Position numbers and translations under genes: made by a program | Shown: piece by piece, positions 27,177 to 39,028 of the stretch | Position numbering within the stretch: position 1 is the stretch's first letter | Layout of the letters: each line of letters opens with the position of its first letter | Assembly (NCBI GenBank): GCA_014706295.1 | Contig: JACSVZ010000006.1 | Span: 28,619,629-28,683,628 of the forward strand | Length of the DNA stretch: 64,000 bases | Direction of reading: 5' to 3' | Origin: Lycocorax pyrrhopterus obiensis | Taxonomy: Eukaryota > Chordata > Aves > Passeriformes > Paradisaeidae | Notes under the pieces: generated by a model | What the model saw: only the letters and a program-made list of their open reading frames with translations | The model's database searches: none | What the model was told of the DNA's origin: nothing

Positions 27177-30100
27177 AATGGTTCAGGAGCATAGTTAAGA
27201 TAAAGTAAATAATAATTTAAAAATAATTCTGATCTTTCCCATTTTTATATACATAATTATGCCAAAAAGGATTTACATTTCATAACATCTCAACACGGGC
27301 CAAAGTCTCATCAAGCACCAAACTTTCGGATATGAATAATAGAAGATTACTTAAAAACAGTTTTACAGTAACACTACTTTATAATAAATAGAACAATTCC
27401 TATCTTGTCAAGACAACTTTTTTAATATTAGTTTAAACAGTCACTAATAGTTATTGTCACTTTGGAGATTAGCACAGCAGATACTCAAAGCAGTAGTTTT
27501 CTCAGTAGTTTTTTGGCAGCTCACACGTGATTGCCTGCATCTCACCTGCTTTACATGGCAGTACTGCATGGGACAGCTGGGTGGTTTGAACCCCCTCCTT
27601 GAATCACACAAAGGAGGAGACAGAAAGCAACTGCACCCCTAAACCTAAGAATTACCTTACAAATCAACTCCTGAAATGACACTATATTTTCCATCTTCAA
27701 AACACTCTAATCTTTCCCTTCTCCTGAATTGCTGAGGGATAAGGTAAGGGCTCTCAGTCACAAGATGATCTTCAACCTGTGCTATTTAGTTTGACTGCTT
27801 CTCTCCCAGTGATCTAAGTCCTCAGAGATGTAAAAAGCACTCAGTCTGATAGAGATACAACAGATTTCTTCATAGAGCTACCCAAAACTGAAATTGAAGG
27901 TGGCCCTGGCAAATTATGAGTTAATGAACAATCCATCTTCCAACAACAGTTTGTCCCAGCTGAAAGTCTTGTGCAACACTGTTGGGCTGTATAAAGTTGC
28001 AGCCTTTTGTCACCTATTGGTCTGCTGGCAAAAAGTTCAAGTTTTTCACAGCTTTAAAGCCCCTTATTCCCAGTTCCCACTAAATCTGTAACCTAGCTTT
28101 CTGCAGCAAGTCTCCAAGCTCTCTTGCTTTCCATCCCTTCATACTGTCCAGCAAGGGGACGTACTGACCCTTTCTGAAAGTCTGCTCTGAGTGATTTTGA
28201 AGGTATCTTGAGTTATTACTGAACAGGATGGAAACAGTCACAAATGTATGAGCATTTTTTTTCTATGTTGTTTATTAAAGGCTTTCCCACAGAACACTCT
28301 TTTCTCATTTCAGCACAGATCTTCAACACTGTTCTAAGGAATTACATCATTAAAATCCTTATGCTAGTCTGCACATGGTGTAATTAATCCCCAACCATAT
28401 CTTCCAATTATTTCCTTTCAAAGAGGTGGAATTCTAAAAATGGTGAACTGTACAGATGTAATAACTGATGCAATATATCTCAGTACAATTTTAACAGGAA
28501 ATTTCAGATTCCTTCTTTTCAACAGTTTCCCAGAAATGTTTGGCATTTGTTACTTGCTATGAAAGGCTCTATTAGGCATGAAACAGAGAAGACATGTGTC
28601 ACTAGGAGAATTTATATTGAGATAAAACTCAGTGCAAGAGAAACAGCTTCCATGTAAGAGAAATAGCCCAGTAAGGGCTTCCATGTGCAGCTGTCAGCGA
28701 TTCAGAGCATGTCTGGGGCTGTATTGGATCCATCTACACTACTTTCCTCTCCCCAGACCTGCAGTAGATTAGAGGATGTGTATAAAAACATGGAAATCCC
28801 AATGACAAACTGTGGTTCTTGAGTAAAATGCAAATCCTGCATTGGGACTTCATTGCGTGACTGACAGTAAGACTGTGATGATAACGTGCACAAGCTTCCA
28901 TCTGCTGTTTTGATGGGTTATAAACTTTTTCCCAGAAAAATGCCTAAGCACATTTTGAGACCAATTTACTTTTAACTTCCAAAATATCAGTAACTTTCAC
29001 AGGTTTAAACTTTAAAAAATATTGTCCCTTGTTATTAAGTGGTGATTAGTTCCTGTGTATCTGCAGTGATCACTTTTGCAAGTGTTGGCTGATACCAAAA
29101 ATAATGCAATTCCATTCAGATGTACACACCTCTGCATTGTAGCAATTTAAACATCAAAAAATTACTAATAAAACTCTTCTATGCTTAGTGGATTTTGTTT
29201 TTCTTCAGAGAAATAAGTTCTTAATGCCATTGACATTAAGAAGGAGTTTATTTATATTGCAGCAGTTTTGCACTCACAGGCTTCTAATTGAATATGATTT
29301 AACAATTTTGCCCATCTTTGCACATGCATGCAACAAGAATGCCATACTTCATCTCAGAATTGAAATTCTTCCATACAGAAATGCAGTCTATAGATGACAT
29401 TCTGACAGGGAAAATTTGCAAAGTATTTTTTAAAAAAAACCCCAGTGATGTAAATATCATGTAAGCTTTTCTTGGCAGGTGCTGAAAAATAGTTAAAATT
29501 TCATACTGACACACAGTTAAACATATTTAAGCAACATCAGGAAAAAAAGGGAAACTTGATAGGGATTCAACTCAATCCATACGGAAGAGCACAGAAGACA
29601 GACTTGAACTAAACTTATCAGGCAATAAAATTGGAGAACAAATGGGAACATTTCACGTAGCATCTGACATTCAGAACATATTGTCATGGAAAGCAAAGCC
29701 CAGCAAACTCTCAAAGATTTAGACTTGACCAACTTTTTATCAGAGTTGTTAAACTAAAAAAATGCTGATATTCTGACATTCTACCATGTCTAGAGAAACT
29801 GAGCCTTCTACAGCTGATTTCACAAGAGGAGAAGATTTACTGATGAAGAATAATTTTAGAATTTTTTTTAAAGTGCAGATACACCTAAGTTTACACACGG
29901 TATAATTTTGCTTTCTTCCTTCCCAGGTTTATATCTAATGCAGCAGGCTGAATCCCTGTCGTCCACACTGCTAGTCTGCAAAATCAGACTATATATGACG
30001 AAATAGAATATTCAACATAGTTTGAATACTCTGCAGTCCCATCTAAAATTTACTATTTGCTGTGCTTTGAAAGTTCTTTAGGCTCTTTGTCTTAAACCAA

Positions 30101-32338
30101 GGGAAAATCAATGTCCACCCACTGTTATCATCACCATAATATTTAAGTTAACCCTTTAACCTAATGGTTAGAAACAGCTTTTAGAAGAAGTCATTTGCTT
30201 AAAATTTTGACCTGGAAGATTCCAGTAAATGAGACAGTTTAGGCATATACAGAAACCACTGGAAGGAGACAAAGCTGCCAGGAGACTTATCTGGCAATAA
30301 GTGTGTTGTCTTGAGAAGCATCTGTTTGCTTGAAAGGCGTGCAAATAACTAAACAGGTTATTTTAGCCATGTATAGTAGATAAAAATCTTTTTACCCACT
30401 TGCAAAGTGGTGTCTGCATATTTCTTTCATTTTCCAATATAAACATTGCTTTGAGAACAACTTCCAAGTCAATAAGTGACTTACAAATTTTCGCTTACAG
30501 TTTTTTTCTTCAGTCAAAGCTTTTTGTTATCGAAGTTACAATGTGTCATTTCTAAATATAAACTAAAAATAGACTATGAACTTATGGCGATTAATTTTGA
30601 TCATTAAACCTTTTAACTGCAGCAAAATGCCTTAATTCTGCACAAACATATCTGCCTATGCCCAAGTGCTTGGTGTCCCCTGGCGCCCCTCTTCTGAAAG
30701 AGCAAGACACCAGGTGGCAGCAGACAGTGAAAAAAATGTACTCAACATTACTAACAGCACAATTAGTGACGTTAATGCTGAAGAAGTCATAAACTTTTCC
30801 TTCAGTTTACAAAAAATGATTGTCATACACAACCAGATGGATACAGTGTTGAAGACAGTGTCAGCTACTCTACAAAAGGAGGAAAACATGAGAAAAAACC
30901 CCAGTATATAAGCATGGCTGCAACAAAAAAGTTGCAAGAAGAGACAGAAATATAAACGTATAATTTGACATCTTGGGAAGTCTCAGAAGTCCTCATGCTT
31001 AGCACTTCAGAAGCTGGGTATTTATTTAGATTCCCAATATTTTCTGGGGATTGAACTTGGAACCCAGAGCAGATAGCCTAATACATGTACTTCCTGGGTC
31101 ATGCTGTAGCCGTATAAAATTGCAAACCTTTCGTTGCACTGTGAATTTACATCGGTCACTCAGGATTCAATACTGAGGAACAGAAAAAGAGAGAGAGATA
31201 GAGAGACTGTCCCTGACCAAAGCAAAGATGATGCCTGTCAAAAATGCCATAACTGGATTCAGTGGTTTTGGTTCAAATTGTAGGAGTAGCTTACACTTAT
31301 TGCAAAAGAAAAAAGGTACAATTAGGGTTAACATAAGAAGAGATACTTAAAACAGAATACAGATTCCTTTGGGAAACAAGACAGAGTCAAAGAAAATTTT
31401 TGAGATGTTCATTTAACAAATACAGTGTAAGCCTGCTGTTTTCTCATACATGATTGGCAAATATAACTGCATGGTATTTTACTTTGTGTAGGGTAAAATA
31501 AGAGGCTGTTAGAATTCAAATGAAACTGTGATTGTGTGAAAAGTTAATTTCATAATTAATTCCCTTACCTTGTTTTCTAAAACACTTTCTTTTAAACATA
31601 GATATGAAAGACAATACTAAATGAATCAACTTCATCAGGTCCTGAGAAGTATTTACTCATCTTGCATTCATAAAAATTATCAAGTTTTAAAGAAACAGTA
31701 TCTGAATTAATGTTGCACAGTAAGAGTCTTTCTCTCTGATGCTTACCAGAATAACTTTCACTTTTGCTTGAATGAGTAAAATAAGAATTCAAGCAATACT
31801 AAAATGGCAGCAAAATTTAGAAAAATTATATGAGGACTTTGATAAATAAGCAAATATAACATAAAAGTATGATTCAGAGACCAAAATCTATCACCTTGCA
31901 AATTGCATGACCCGCTGCTAAAGATTTGTCAGCATAAATGCACTGACATATTCTGTACATGTTTGTATACCTCATAGTTCTTTGAATTTACTATAAAACC
32001 TAATGCAATAGGAAATGCGAACATTTCAAACTCTTGAAATAATTCTGATAATTCTCCTTTATGAATATTTAATTTGAAATAAAGGTTTCCTTGTACTTAC
32101 AATAAATTTTAGCTTCTTTCATAATTAAAAAACAGTGTAGTCAATTAGCAAGAAGCTCAAACTCTTTCTTACTCTACAAATCTCAAAGTTATTTTTAACA
32201 AAATGTTTGGATTTCTTTAAAAAGGTCAAATTTTAAAACATAATATGAATCAAAAGGATATTTGGTTAACTTATTTTAGTGCATATAAATTAAAAGTTTG
32301 CAAATCTGTCATCTAGATAATACAAGTTTTTCTCCCAG

Positions 32339-32440
32339 TCCAGCAACAAGACTTGTGAAAGTGGACTCTTGAGCTCATCCAAGGCTTCAGTGATACCAGC
32401 AGCTGTGCCTGAAGCCCATTCCAGTTCTCAGCCAGACTAG
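32339..32440 (+). other. Exon-like segment, low confidence
   Basis: A 102-nt segment is preceded by ttttctcccag and followed by gtaattttat, which resemble acceptor and donor sites. One frame stays open for 33 codons and then reaches TAG as its last codon. The translation is serine- and alanine-rich and unrecognised. It lies on the strand opposite DLC1. Splice-like motifs with short open frames arise often by chance, so this is recorded only as a candidate. Confidence 0.12.
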
Positions 32441-33705
32441 GTAATTTTATACTTGCAGGCATAACTGATGTCTTAAATCACTTTGAGAATTGAATGCATC
32501 TTAAATGAGTCATTATAGCTAATCTGAAAAACAATCTGCTCCTAGGTACCAGCTATTCTGGTGATAATAGATGCCTGATTACCTTTGCACAGTGTGATTA
32601 AGGTTAACTTGGGGACTGTTGAAGCAGGAGGGATAAGACTGCCAAAAAAAGGAGTAGAAAATAATCATGGCTGTGTTTTTTTTACCTGAACAGAGAAGAA
32701 ACATTTTACAGAGCAGATGTTCAAGGACGAAATTTTGGCCACAACTTTTAGGCCTTAGTTACTGTTGTCCTTTAGCCAATTTTTTTGTACAGAGGAAGTA
32801 AAAAAAAAAAAAAAAGGACAATGATAATTGATTCAAGTTTTCCTTAAGCAGTTAGCTTTTAACTGGACATTGGAGAAGGATATGGTAACTTGCCTTTAGT
32901 TACTAAAATACATTTTAAATACTGTAGTTACATATTTTTTCTATAATAAGCAATCCAAATTTAAAAATAAATAATTTCTGGTCTTTACAGTTAAGAATAT
33001 TTTAAGTGTCCTGATGAATAGCATTGGTTTGTAGAAGGCAATGACATGTAGAATATTTACATTCCTTTCTCTCCAAATCCAGACTAGTCACTCCCTTTCT
33101 CCGGTGTTTCTCATGACTGCTGGGGCAAAAGGCTGTTGATTTCTTATTTTTTTAAGCTGATTTCAACTCTCATGTGATTAGTGCTAGCCAAGTGTACATC
33201 CTCAAGTGTTAATATACAAAAATCTTTGTCTATTTTGGAGACTGATTAAAAATCCCCCAGAACATAAAGATGTGCTAATTATACAAGCATGAATTTTTTT
33301 TACTCTGTAAACATAAATAATATAAGGATGCCAAAAACATTTCTTAGTATCCCATCCTAAGTTATGTGGGAAATGTATCTGTTCAGTCACATTAATCCTT
33401 ATTTTTGCAAGGATTGTCCATATATGCACCTTTCCAAACACATACAATTTGGGTCAAACAATGGCTCAAACACCCTATTGGTCACATGATGCTATTTCAC
33501 CCTGACCACGAGACATAACGGTGGCATCCTAAATTTAGGATGGAGGTTATTCAGCTGTACGCTTCTCACAAGCCCGAAATCCCAAGTACATCTGCACATC
33601 AAAGGCCTCCATGCTGCACCCTGCAGGATCATAGAAAAGCTTTTCCATAATGCTCTGTGGAGAATCCTGTTCTTCCTTGTCGTGGCTGTATTCAGGAAGG
33701 AGTTT

Positions 33706-33725
33706 TGTGTGTGTGTGTGTGTGTG
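33706..33725. repeat. (TG)n microsatellite
   Basis: About ten perfect TG units are followed by a degenerate gcacgcaggtgtgtgc segment. Confidence 0.95.
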
Positions 33726-33803
33726 CACGCAGGTGTGTGCTTATATATGTGGGTATGTACTGTACACAGGCACTCACACTGACAGGAATGGATTTGACTA
33801 TTC

Positions 33804-33829
33804 ATTTAACATTTCATGAAATGTTAAAT
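33804..33829. repeat. 26-bp perfect palindrome
   Basis: The half-site atttaacatttca is followed with no spacer by its exact reverse complement. Its outer bases do not extend the symmetry. A related half-site (tttaacatttcat) recurs once about 130 bp further on, near 33942-33954. No gene or repeat family is recognised around it. Confidence 0.95.
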
Positions 33830-36240
33830 AACTTGTGCATGAAAATATACACACGTAACCTTAATTTTATTTAAAATAGTATCTGTTATTAATTTGCAGA
33901 GAAAATTCTAACTGATGCTGAATTTTAAATACAATTCTTGTTTAACATTTCATAAAACCTACTCATGAAAATTTACGATGTCCTGCTTTCCATAAACCAA
34001 GGAGTGAATCATTTCCACTAGGATTATCAAACCAAATTGTGCTTATGGATATCCCAACACATTGTGACACTGTTTGAAATAATTTGGACTAAATCCATAG
34101 AAAGCTGAATGAACATGGATGGACGTAGTTTGTCTGTACACAAATTTTCTATCTATAAGTTATATCCTGTGTAGTTAATATATTTTACAAGTTCTTTATC
34201 AGGAACTAGATCCAAGCTCATATCTCCCTGCCCTTCCTTAGTATTCCCACTCCCCAGGTCTGCATGTGATGTGGTGTTTTAGCTTTACAGTCTGATTTTG
34301 ATGTGGTAAACTGTTTGCTATAGTTTGTTTAAAAATACCACATATCATTCCGTAATATAACTAATCGCCCTTGTACTCCTGTTTACATACTATTAATAAA
34401 CACAACAAAAGAAGTTGTCCCTGGAGACTAAGCATCTGGAATCCTTGAAGATCTGCAGTTACAAAAGCCAAAAAGGGAGTAAAATCTTTGAAACAGTCCA
34501 TTACCTTTAAAAAGTAGCTCCCTGAGTTTCAAATGCAGAATAATTTTATTCCTATAGCTAGTCTGACAAAAAAATCCCAAACAAAATCCAAATCAAAACT
34601 AGAAAAACAAAAACAAACCAAAAAAATTACCCAAGCCCCAAAAACTAGAGTCTCCTTTATAGACAGAACGGCACACTGTGTGGATTTTCAGAGGCCATCA
34701 CTACATGGATTGCTACAGGGTGTGAGGAGTTGCAACCTGCAAAGCTTTAGAAGAGAGCTGTGTTTGTAGAAAATTAAACTTCACTTGTAAAAAAATTTAT
34801 AAAATTATAGAATAAAATAACATTTGCATATACATTCAGCATGATATATTCATCACAGCAAAAGTCAAATAAATACTTGCTGAAGCTGAATTAACACATA
34901 ATATCATAGGAAGTGACCCACACTTCTGCAAAGCCAGGTGTTAAGAGTTCCCCAAATATTAGCAAAGAAGCCAACATTTAACAGGGATGTTTAATACCTC
35001 AAAAACTGAAAAAAATGTCTGTGTTCTTCTCAGGATCTCGTGAACTGGAATATTACCTTCTAGCTTAACATATGTACTTATTTGAGAATTTGTGCTGCTA
35101 TGTAATGCAGTGACAGAGTGCAGAGCTCTCTATTTGCTATAGTTATGCACTGATGATAAATTACAAGTGAATTTATTTTTGTACAAGTGAACAATCCTAA
35201 ATGTAAATGTTTATTAGAACTTCTGTTAGTCACAATCAAAGGCATTAGTTAACTTGCTATAATTGCAGTGCAGTAAATGACAGGTGGCCTCTATTTCACT
35301 TTTTACAGACTTGTCCTAAACATATATTTATGCTAACTACACTTTTTATTTTAATATTTTATCCCAGATTTTCTGCTGGTCTGGTTACCAGAAGCTTTTC
35401 AATAAGTGAAAAGATGGAACAGGAGTTATGCTAAGGCTTTTCAGCATAGGCAAAGCTTAGAGGAGTCTAGATTTCTGTGCTTCTTGAGGCAGTGGAAACA
35501 GCAAATTCAAGAGGGAACAGATAGCATGTCAGGAGTTTCTAGGACATCCAAGCATTTCTGCACATGTTAATGGCTGAAGCATTATGAAGAATTCTTCAAG
35601 AGATGGAAAACAGCAAAAGAAAGAACCATTCTTCTCATAGTTATGTGTATCTATGAACGAATATAGAAGGAGGCTCCTTGCCATATCTGAGCTCTCAGGC
35701 CAGCCCTTCCTCACCGCCTATCATGCACTGGGACCTGCAGAAAAGTGTCTGCTTGCTCTGAGGCTCCCCTCTGATCCTAAGTGTCTGGAACCGCTTTCCA
35801 AATTTTGCCTTAGAATGACATTCTTACACCAGTAGGGTAACAGGTACCTCCGAGAGAACTAGGATGACTGAGTTTAGACATCATAAATCAGCCACAATTT
35901 TTCTCTGGCTGCATCCTTCATGAGATTTAGGAAATGTTCTGAGTGATACCACTTCAGAAAAACTTACCTTTCTAAACAGCATAGCTCCTTTAAATTATTT
36001 TCTCATACAAAAACTCAGCTTATTGCAATCATCAACTGTTAATAGGGTGTTTTTAAATGTGAAACTTCTAGTATTGTTTACCACTAAAATGGCCCTTTAA
36101 GACAGCTTGCATTTTTTTTCCTCAGCGTCACACACATTCTGCTGTACAACCCAAGTAATGAATAGTATACTATTTTTTAATTTCACTTCCAATCTGGAAT
36201 CATGAGAGAAGTTTAAAAAAAATATAACCTTTGCACTCAC

Positions 36241-36381
36241 CCCAGCCTTTGGTTTAGCTCCAGAGCTGGCTACTGAAGAGGGAGATGCTAGGTCAGGAGC
36301 ATGGATGTTAGAAGACAAGTTTGTTTGTGAGTGATTTACTGAAGCAACATCCACTCCACTTTCAGAACCAGATTCAACATC
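36241..36381 (-). CDS. DLC1: DLC1 long-isoform exon (human exon 4 equivalent), 141 nt
   Basis: On the minus strand the exon is flanked by acceptor ttttctacag and donor gtgagtgcaa. It is 47 codons, phase 0 at both ends. It begins DVESGSESG and ends SSGAKPKAG. The human long isoform has DLESGSESG at the start and a GTKPKTT ending (recalled), with NLSS conserved in the middle and the same overall length, so the match is gap-free. The peptide is acidic, serine-rich and probably disordered. It is part of the N-terminal extension found only in the long DLC1 isoform, upstream of the SAM domain, and no enzymatic motif is expected here. The central part (HAPDLASPSSV) is the most diverged. An in-frame open frame runs beyond both splice sites, which is incidental. 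Confidence 0.95.
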
Positions 36382-38878
36382 CTGTAGAAAAATATTGCAA
36401 GTCTCTTTTGTGAATGTGAAACAAAAACATAGTTCTGCTAAATAATGGAAATATTTAGGCAAGCTTACTTAAATACATCTGCTTGCTGTCCTTTTCAATG
36501 TAGTGCTTTGCGTTAGCTGCTGTTCTGAAATTATAAATCACTACTAACATCAAAGCTATGATTCCCCTAAATGGTAGAATGCAAGGTAAGAAAAATCAGT
36601 TAAGGGCTGCAGAAGTTTGACATTTTTCTCTGATATTCAGTACTTCCTGTGTGCTCCCACCTTCTGTCTCTGCAGTGCTGCAAGCTAGTGAACATCTGTA
36701 AGCCATTATGCAGATGAAATGACATCACCATTCAGCAGTTTATATAATTCAGAGGTACACCTCCTTAGTTTTTTTGAATCACCAGACACTTATCAGCCAA
36801 ATACTATTTCTGGTTAAAATGCCCTTACTCTTAATGACACTGATTACATTCCTCTTTCTGAGAAAAAAAAGAAGATATATAGTATGTTTTATTGTTGAGG
36901 AAGTAAAAATTTAGCGCAAGCTTGATTTACTGCATAGAGTGAGGGTAGGGTATTATACTGTTTGCAGATAAATTGTGACACATGTCTGGCAAAGACCTGG
37001 CTATGTGTAGAACCAGACCTATACTGTCAGAATTATTAGCTGAGGTGCAGACTGCATGAATACAGCTACACAGTACGCAAAAAAACCCCTGAGCTCTAAA
37101 TCCCAGAAAACTCTGTGCAGGAAAAGCCTCAGTTTCCTAATGCCAGGTTCCTAGAATCGGTGAAATACTGGGCAGAGACATCTCAGAGGTTCTGCTGCTG
37201 AACTGAAAAGACACAGCACCCTTTGATCCATTAGTTCCAGCTAAGTGTCTGGCCTGCCAAGCCAAAGCTGCCATTTAGACAGGTGCCTCTATGCCATGTA
37301 CGCAAGTGTGTGGCTTTCTGAAAAGGGTTAGAAATTAGGCACAAAGCTACGCTCTAGGTAGGACCGTGAATTTGAGTCAGATATTTCCTGCCAGTGAATC
37401 GACTGCAACGTGAAGCACTGGGAAGTGCAGCAGATCCATGGAACAGCCTCTGTAGCAGTCAGTTTGGCTACAGCTGCTCTCAGAAGTTTCTGGTTAGCAG
37501 AGCTATGCTGCCACAGTGGAGAACCATGATCCTTGCCCTATTACCCAGGTTTTTACATTATTCAAATGATTTCTTATTATAAATTAAATATGAGCCTGAA
37601 CTCAATACCTATATATCTTGAAAACCAGATCTTTTGATCTTCTGGTCCATAACAATCAAAGGTTCAAAAATTCCTAGGAAGTCATTGTCCAGAGATAGCA
37701 TATATTCCATGTTTGATGCAAGCTGTCTTTCTGCAGGGCTGGTTTCCAGCATGGTAAGTGATTATCTGATTATCATGCAGGGTTACTTATACACATTGCC
37801 TTCACTCCCTTTATTGCTGTAAGAAATGAGCTAAAATGCTGGCATGGGTTGATGAGGTATAGAGAACAGGTGTTAACACTGTATTTCAGGTTTCCTGTGT
37901 CATCAGTGTTTAAGGAGATACTGCGAGAACATTGGTATCCAGGGGGAAAATATTTAACGATGAAAAGTGTAATTATGTGATTTCCTCTAAAAATGACATA
38001 TTATATCATTTTCAGCTGATCAAACCCACTGAAATACAACTTTTCTCACCTACAGACCACTCACTTAGCAATAATGATGCCTGGCTTTCAAAGGAGAAGT
38101 TCCTTGTTATTTAAAAGAAAATATCACTAACCAAAACAAATGATACGAATGTTAGTCAAGAGATCTTGGGGCAGTGTTTCTCAGGTTTCTTGAATTGAAA
38201 AGCAGCTGCAGCACATGTGGGTGAAATTAACAGGAAGCCTGCACAAGAATACCTTGGATCAGCCATTTCATGTTCTTCAGAGTTATGTGTAAACACTTTA
38301 CAGAAAACAAAGAATGCATCAGTCATGTTTGTGAGCTGTCCCATCTCCTTTGGGATTACTATCAGCAAAGAATGATCCTTTTAAGTAAATAGAAAAACCC
38401 CTGAATTAAATAATTCAATTTCCGCCCAGAATCTTACTTTGAATGACAGAGGATTTTGTGTCTCCCACTAGCAGAAAACAAGATGTGTAGCTCAGAATTA
38501 CCTTCAGTTCTGTATAATGTCAAATGACACATACTCGTGCTCTGAGACTGGTGTGATCCTGAGTCTATACTGACTCTGCACTTACAGTAAGTGATAATTA
38601 GAGAGCCAGACATTTTCTGAATCTTGTTGATCTCCCTTTGTTTCATCTGGGAGTTCTGAAGCTCTCATTTATGAAAGGATGCCAAAAGGAAATAACGGAT
38701 GCCAATATTATTGCCTTCAAAACATGTATACATACAAACAAAAATACAACTCAAATTCTTTATGAAAAGAGCTTTAGTTCTAAACCAAGGAGCTGAAAAA
38801 TGTGAGGACTGAAAGAGAAAGGTGAAGCAAAAAGATTCTACTTAGAAGAACAAGAAAATATTGAGCAAACTGGCTTAC
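36382..38878 (-). other. DLC1: DLC1 intron between the 150-nt and 141-nt exons (2.5 kb)
   Basis: The span is 2,497 bp, with donor gtaagcc at 38878-38872 and acceptor ttttctacag at its other end. It is AT-rich with no recognisable transposon or microsatellite and no open frame above chance. A small imperfect inverted repeat (accaga...tctggt) lies near 37625-37650. Confidence 0.92.
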
Positions 38879-39028
38879 AGGTATATGCCTCCGTTTGTAT
38901 GTTGGGGTGCTGGATGGGGAAGAGCCTGCACTGAGAGCATTTTCAATATCCTGGTCAAGCTGGTCCAGTTTCATAATTAACAGCACCATTGAATCCAGTC
39001 GTGAACGATCCCGATCTTCTGTTATTTC
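38879..39028 (-). CDS. DLC1: DLC1 long-isoform exon (human exon 3 equivalent), 150 nt
   Basis: On the minus strand the exon follows a pyrimidine-rich acceptor ending ttccatag and ends at donor gtaagcc. It is 50 codons, phase 0 at both ends. The core LDSMVLLIMKLDQLDQDIE is identical to human DLC1 long isoform as recalled, and EDRDRSR precedes it where human has EDRDRAR. The exon ends RRHIP (human RRHVP). This hydrophobic/acidic stretch is predicted helical and is the best conserved piece of the N-terminal extension; its exact role is not established from sequence. The residues before it should come from the large upstream exon, which lies outside the window. This exon is the strongest evidence for the gene assignment and its strand. 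Confidence 0.96.

Larger units (their letters stand above)
2545..36240 (-). other. DLC1: DLC1 intron between the 141-nt and 34-nt exons (33.7 kb)
   Basis: The span is bounded on the minus strand by the donor gtgagtgcaa at 36240 and the acceptor tttctttcag next to 2545. It is AT-rich. Recognisable contents are CR1 LINE pieces at 5.81-7.00, 15.99-16.52 and 19.48-19.79 kb, a tetranucleotide microsatellite at 17.76 kb, poly(A)/purine tracts at 23.5, 25.7 and 27.0 kb, a (TG)n at 33.7 kb, a CpG-rich patch at 23.1 kb and inverted repeats at 13.7 and 33.8 kb. I see no further DLC1 coding exon and no supported independent gene. Stretches such as 7.0-13.7, 19.8-23.0, 27.2-33.7 and 33.9-36.2 kb hold only short chance frames and unremarkable unique-looking sequence. 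Confidence 0.85.

Noticed and set aside
30666..30911. 81-codon frame next to a hairpin (tggtgtc...gacacca)
   Set aside because: The arms are only 7 bp with a ~30-base loop, and the frame has no recognisable similarity or splice context.
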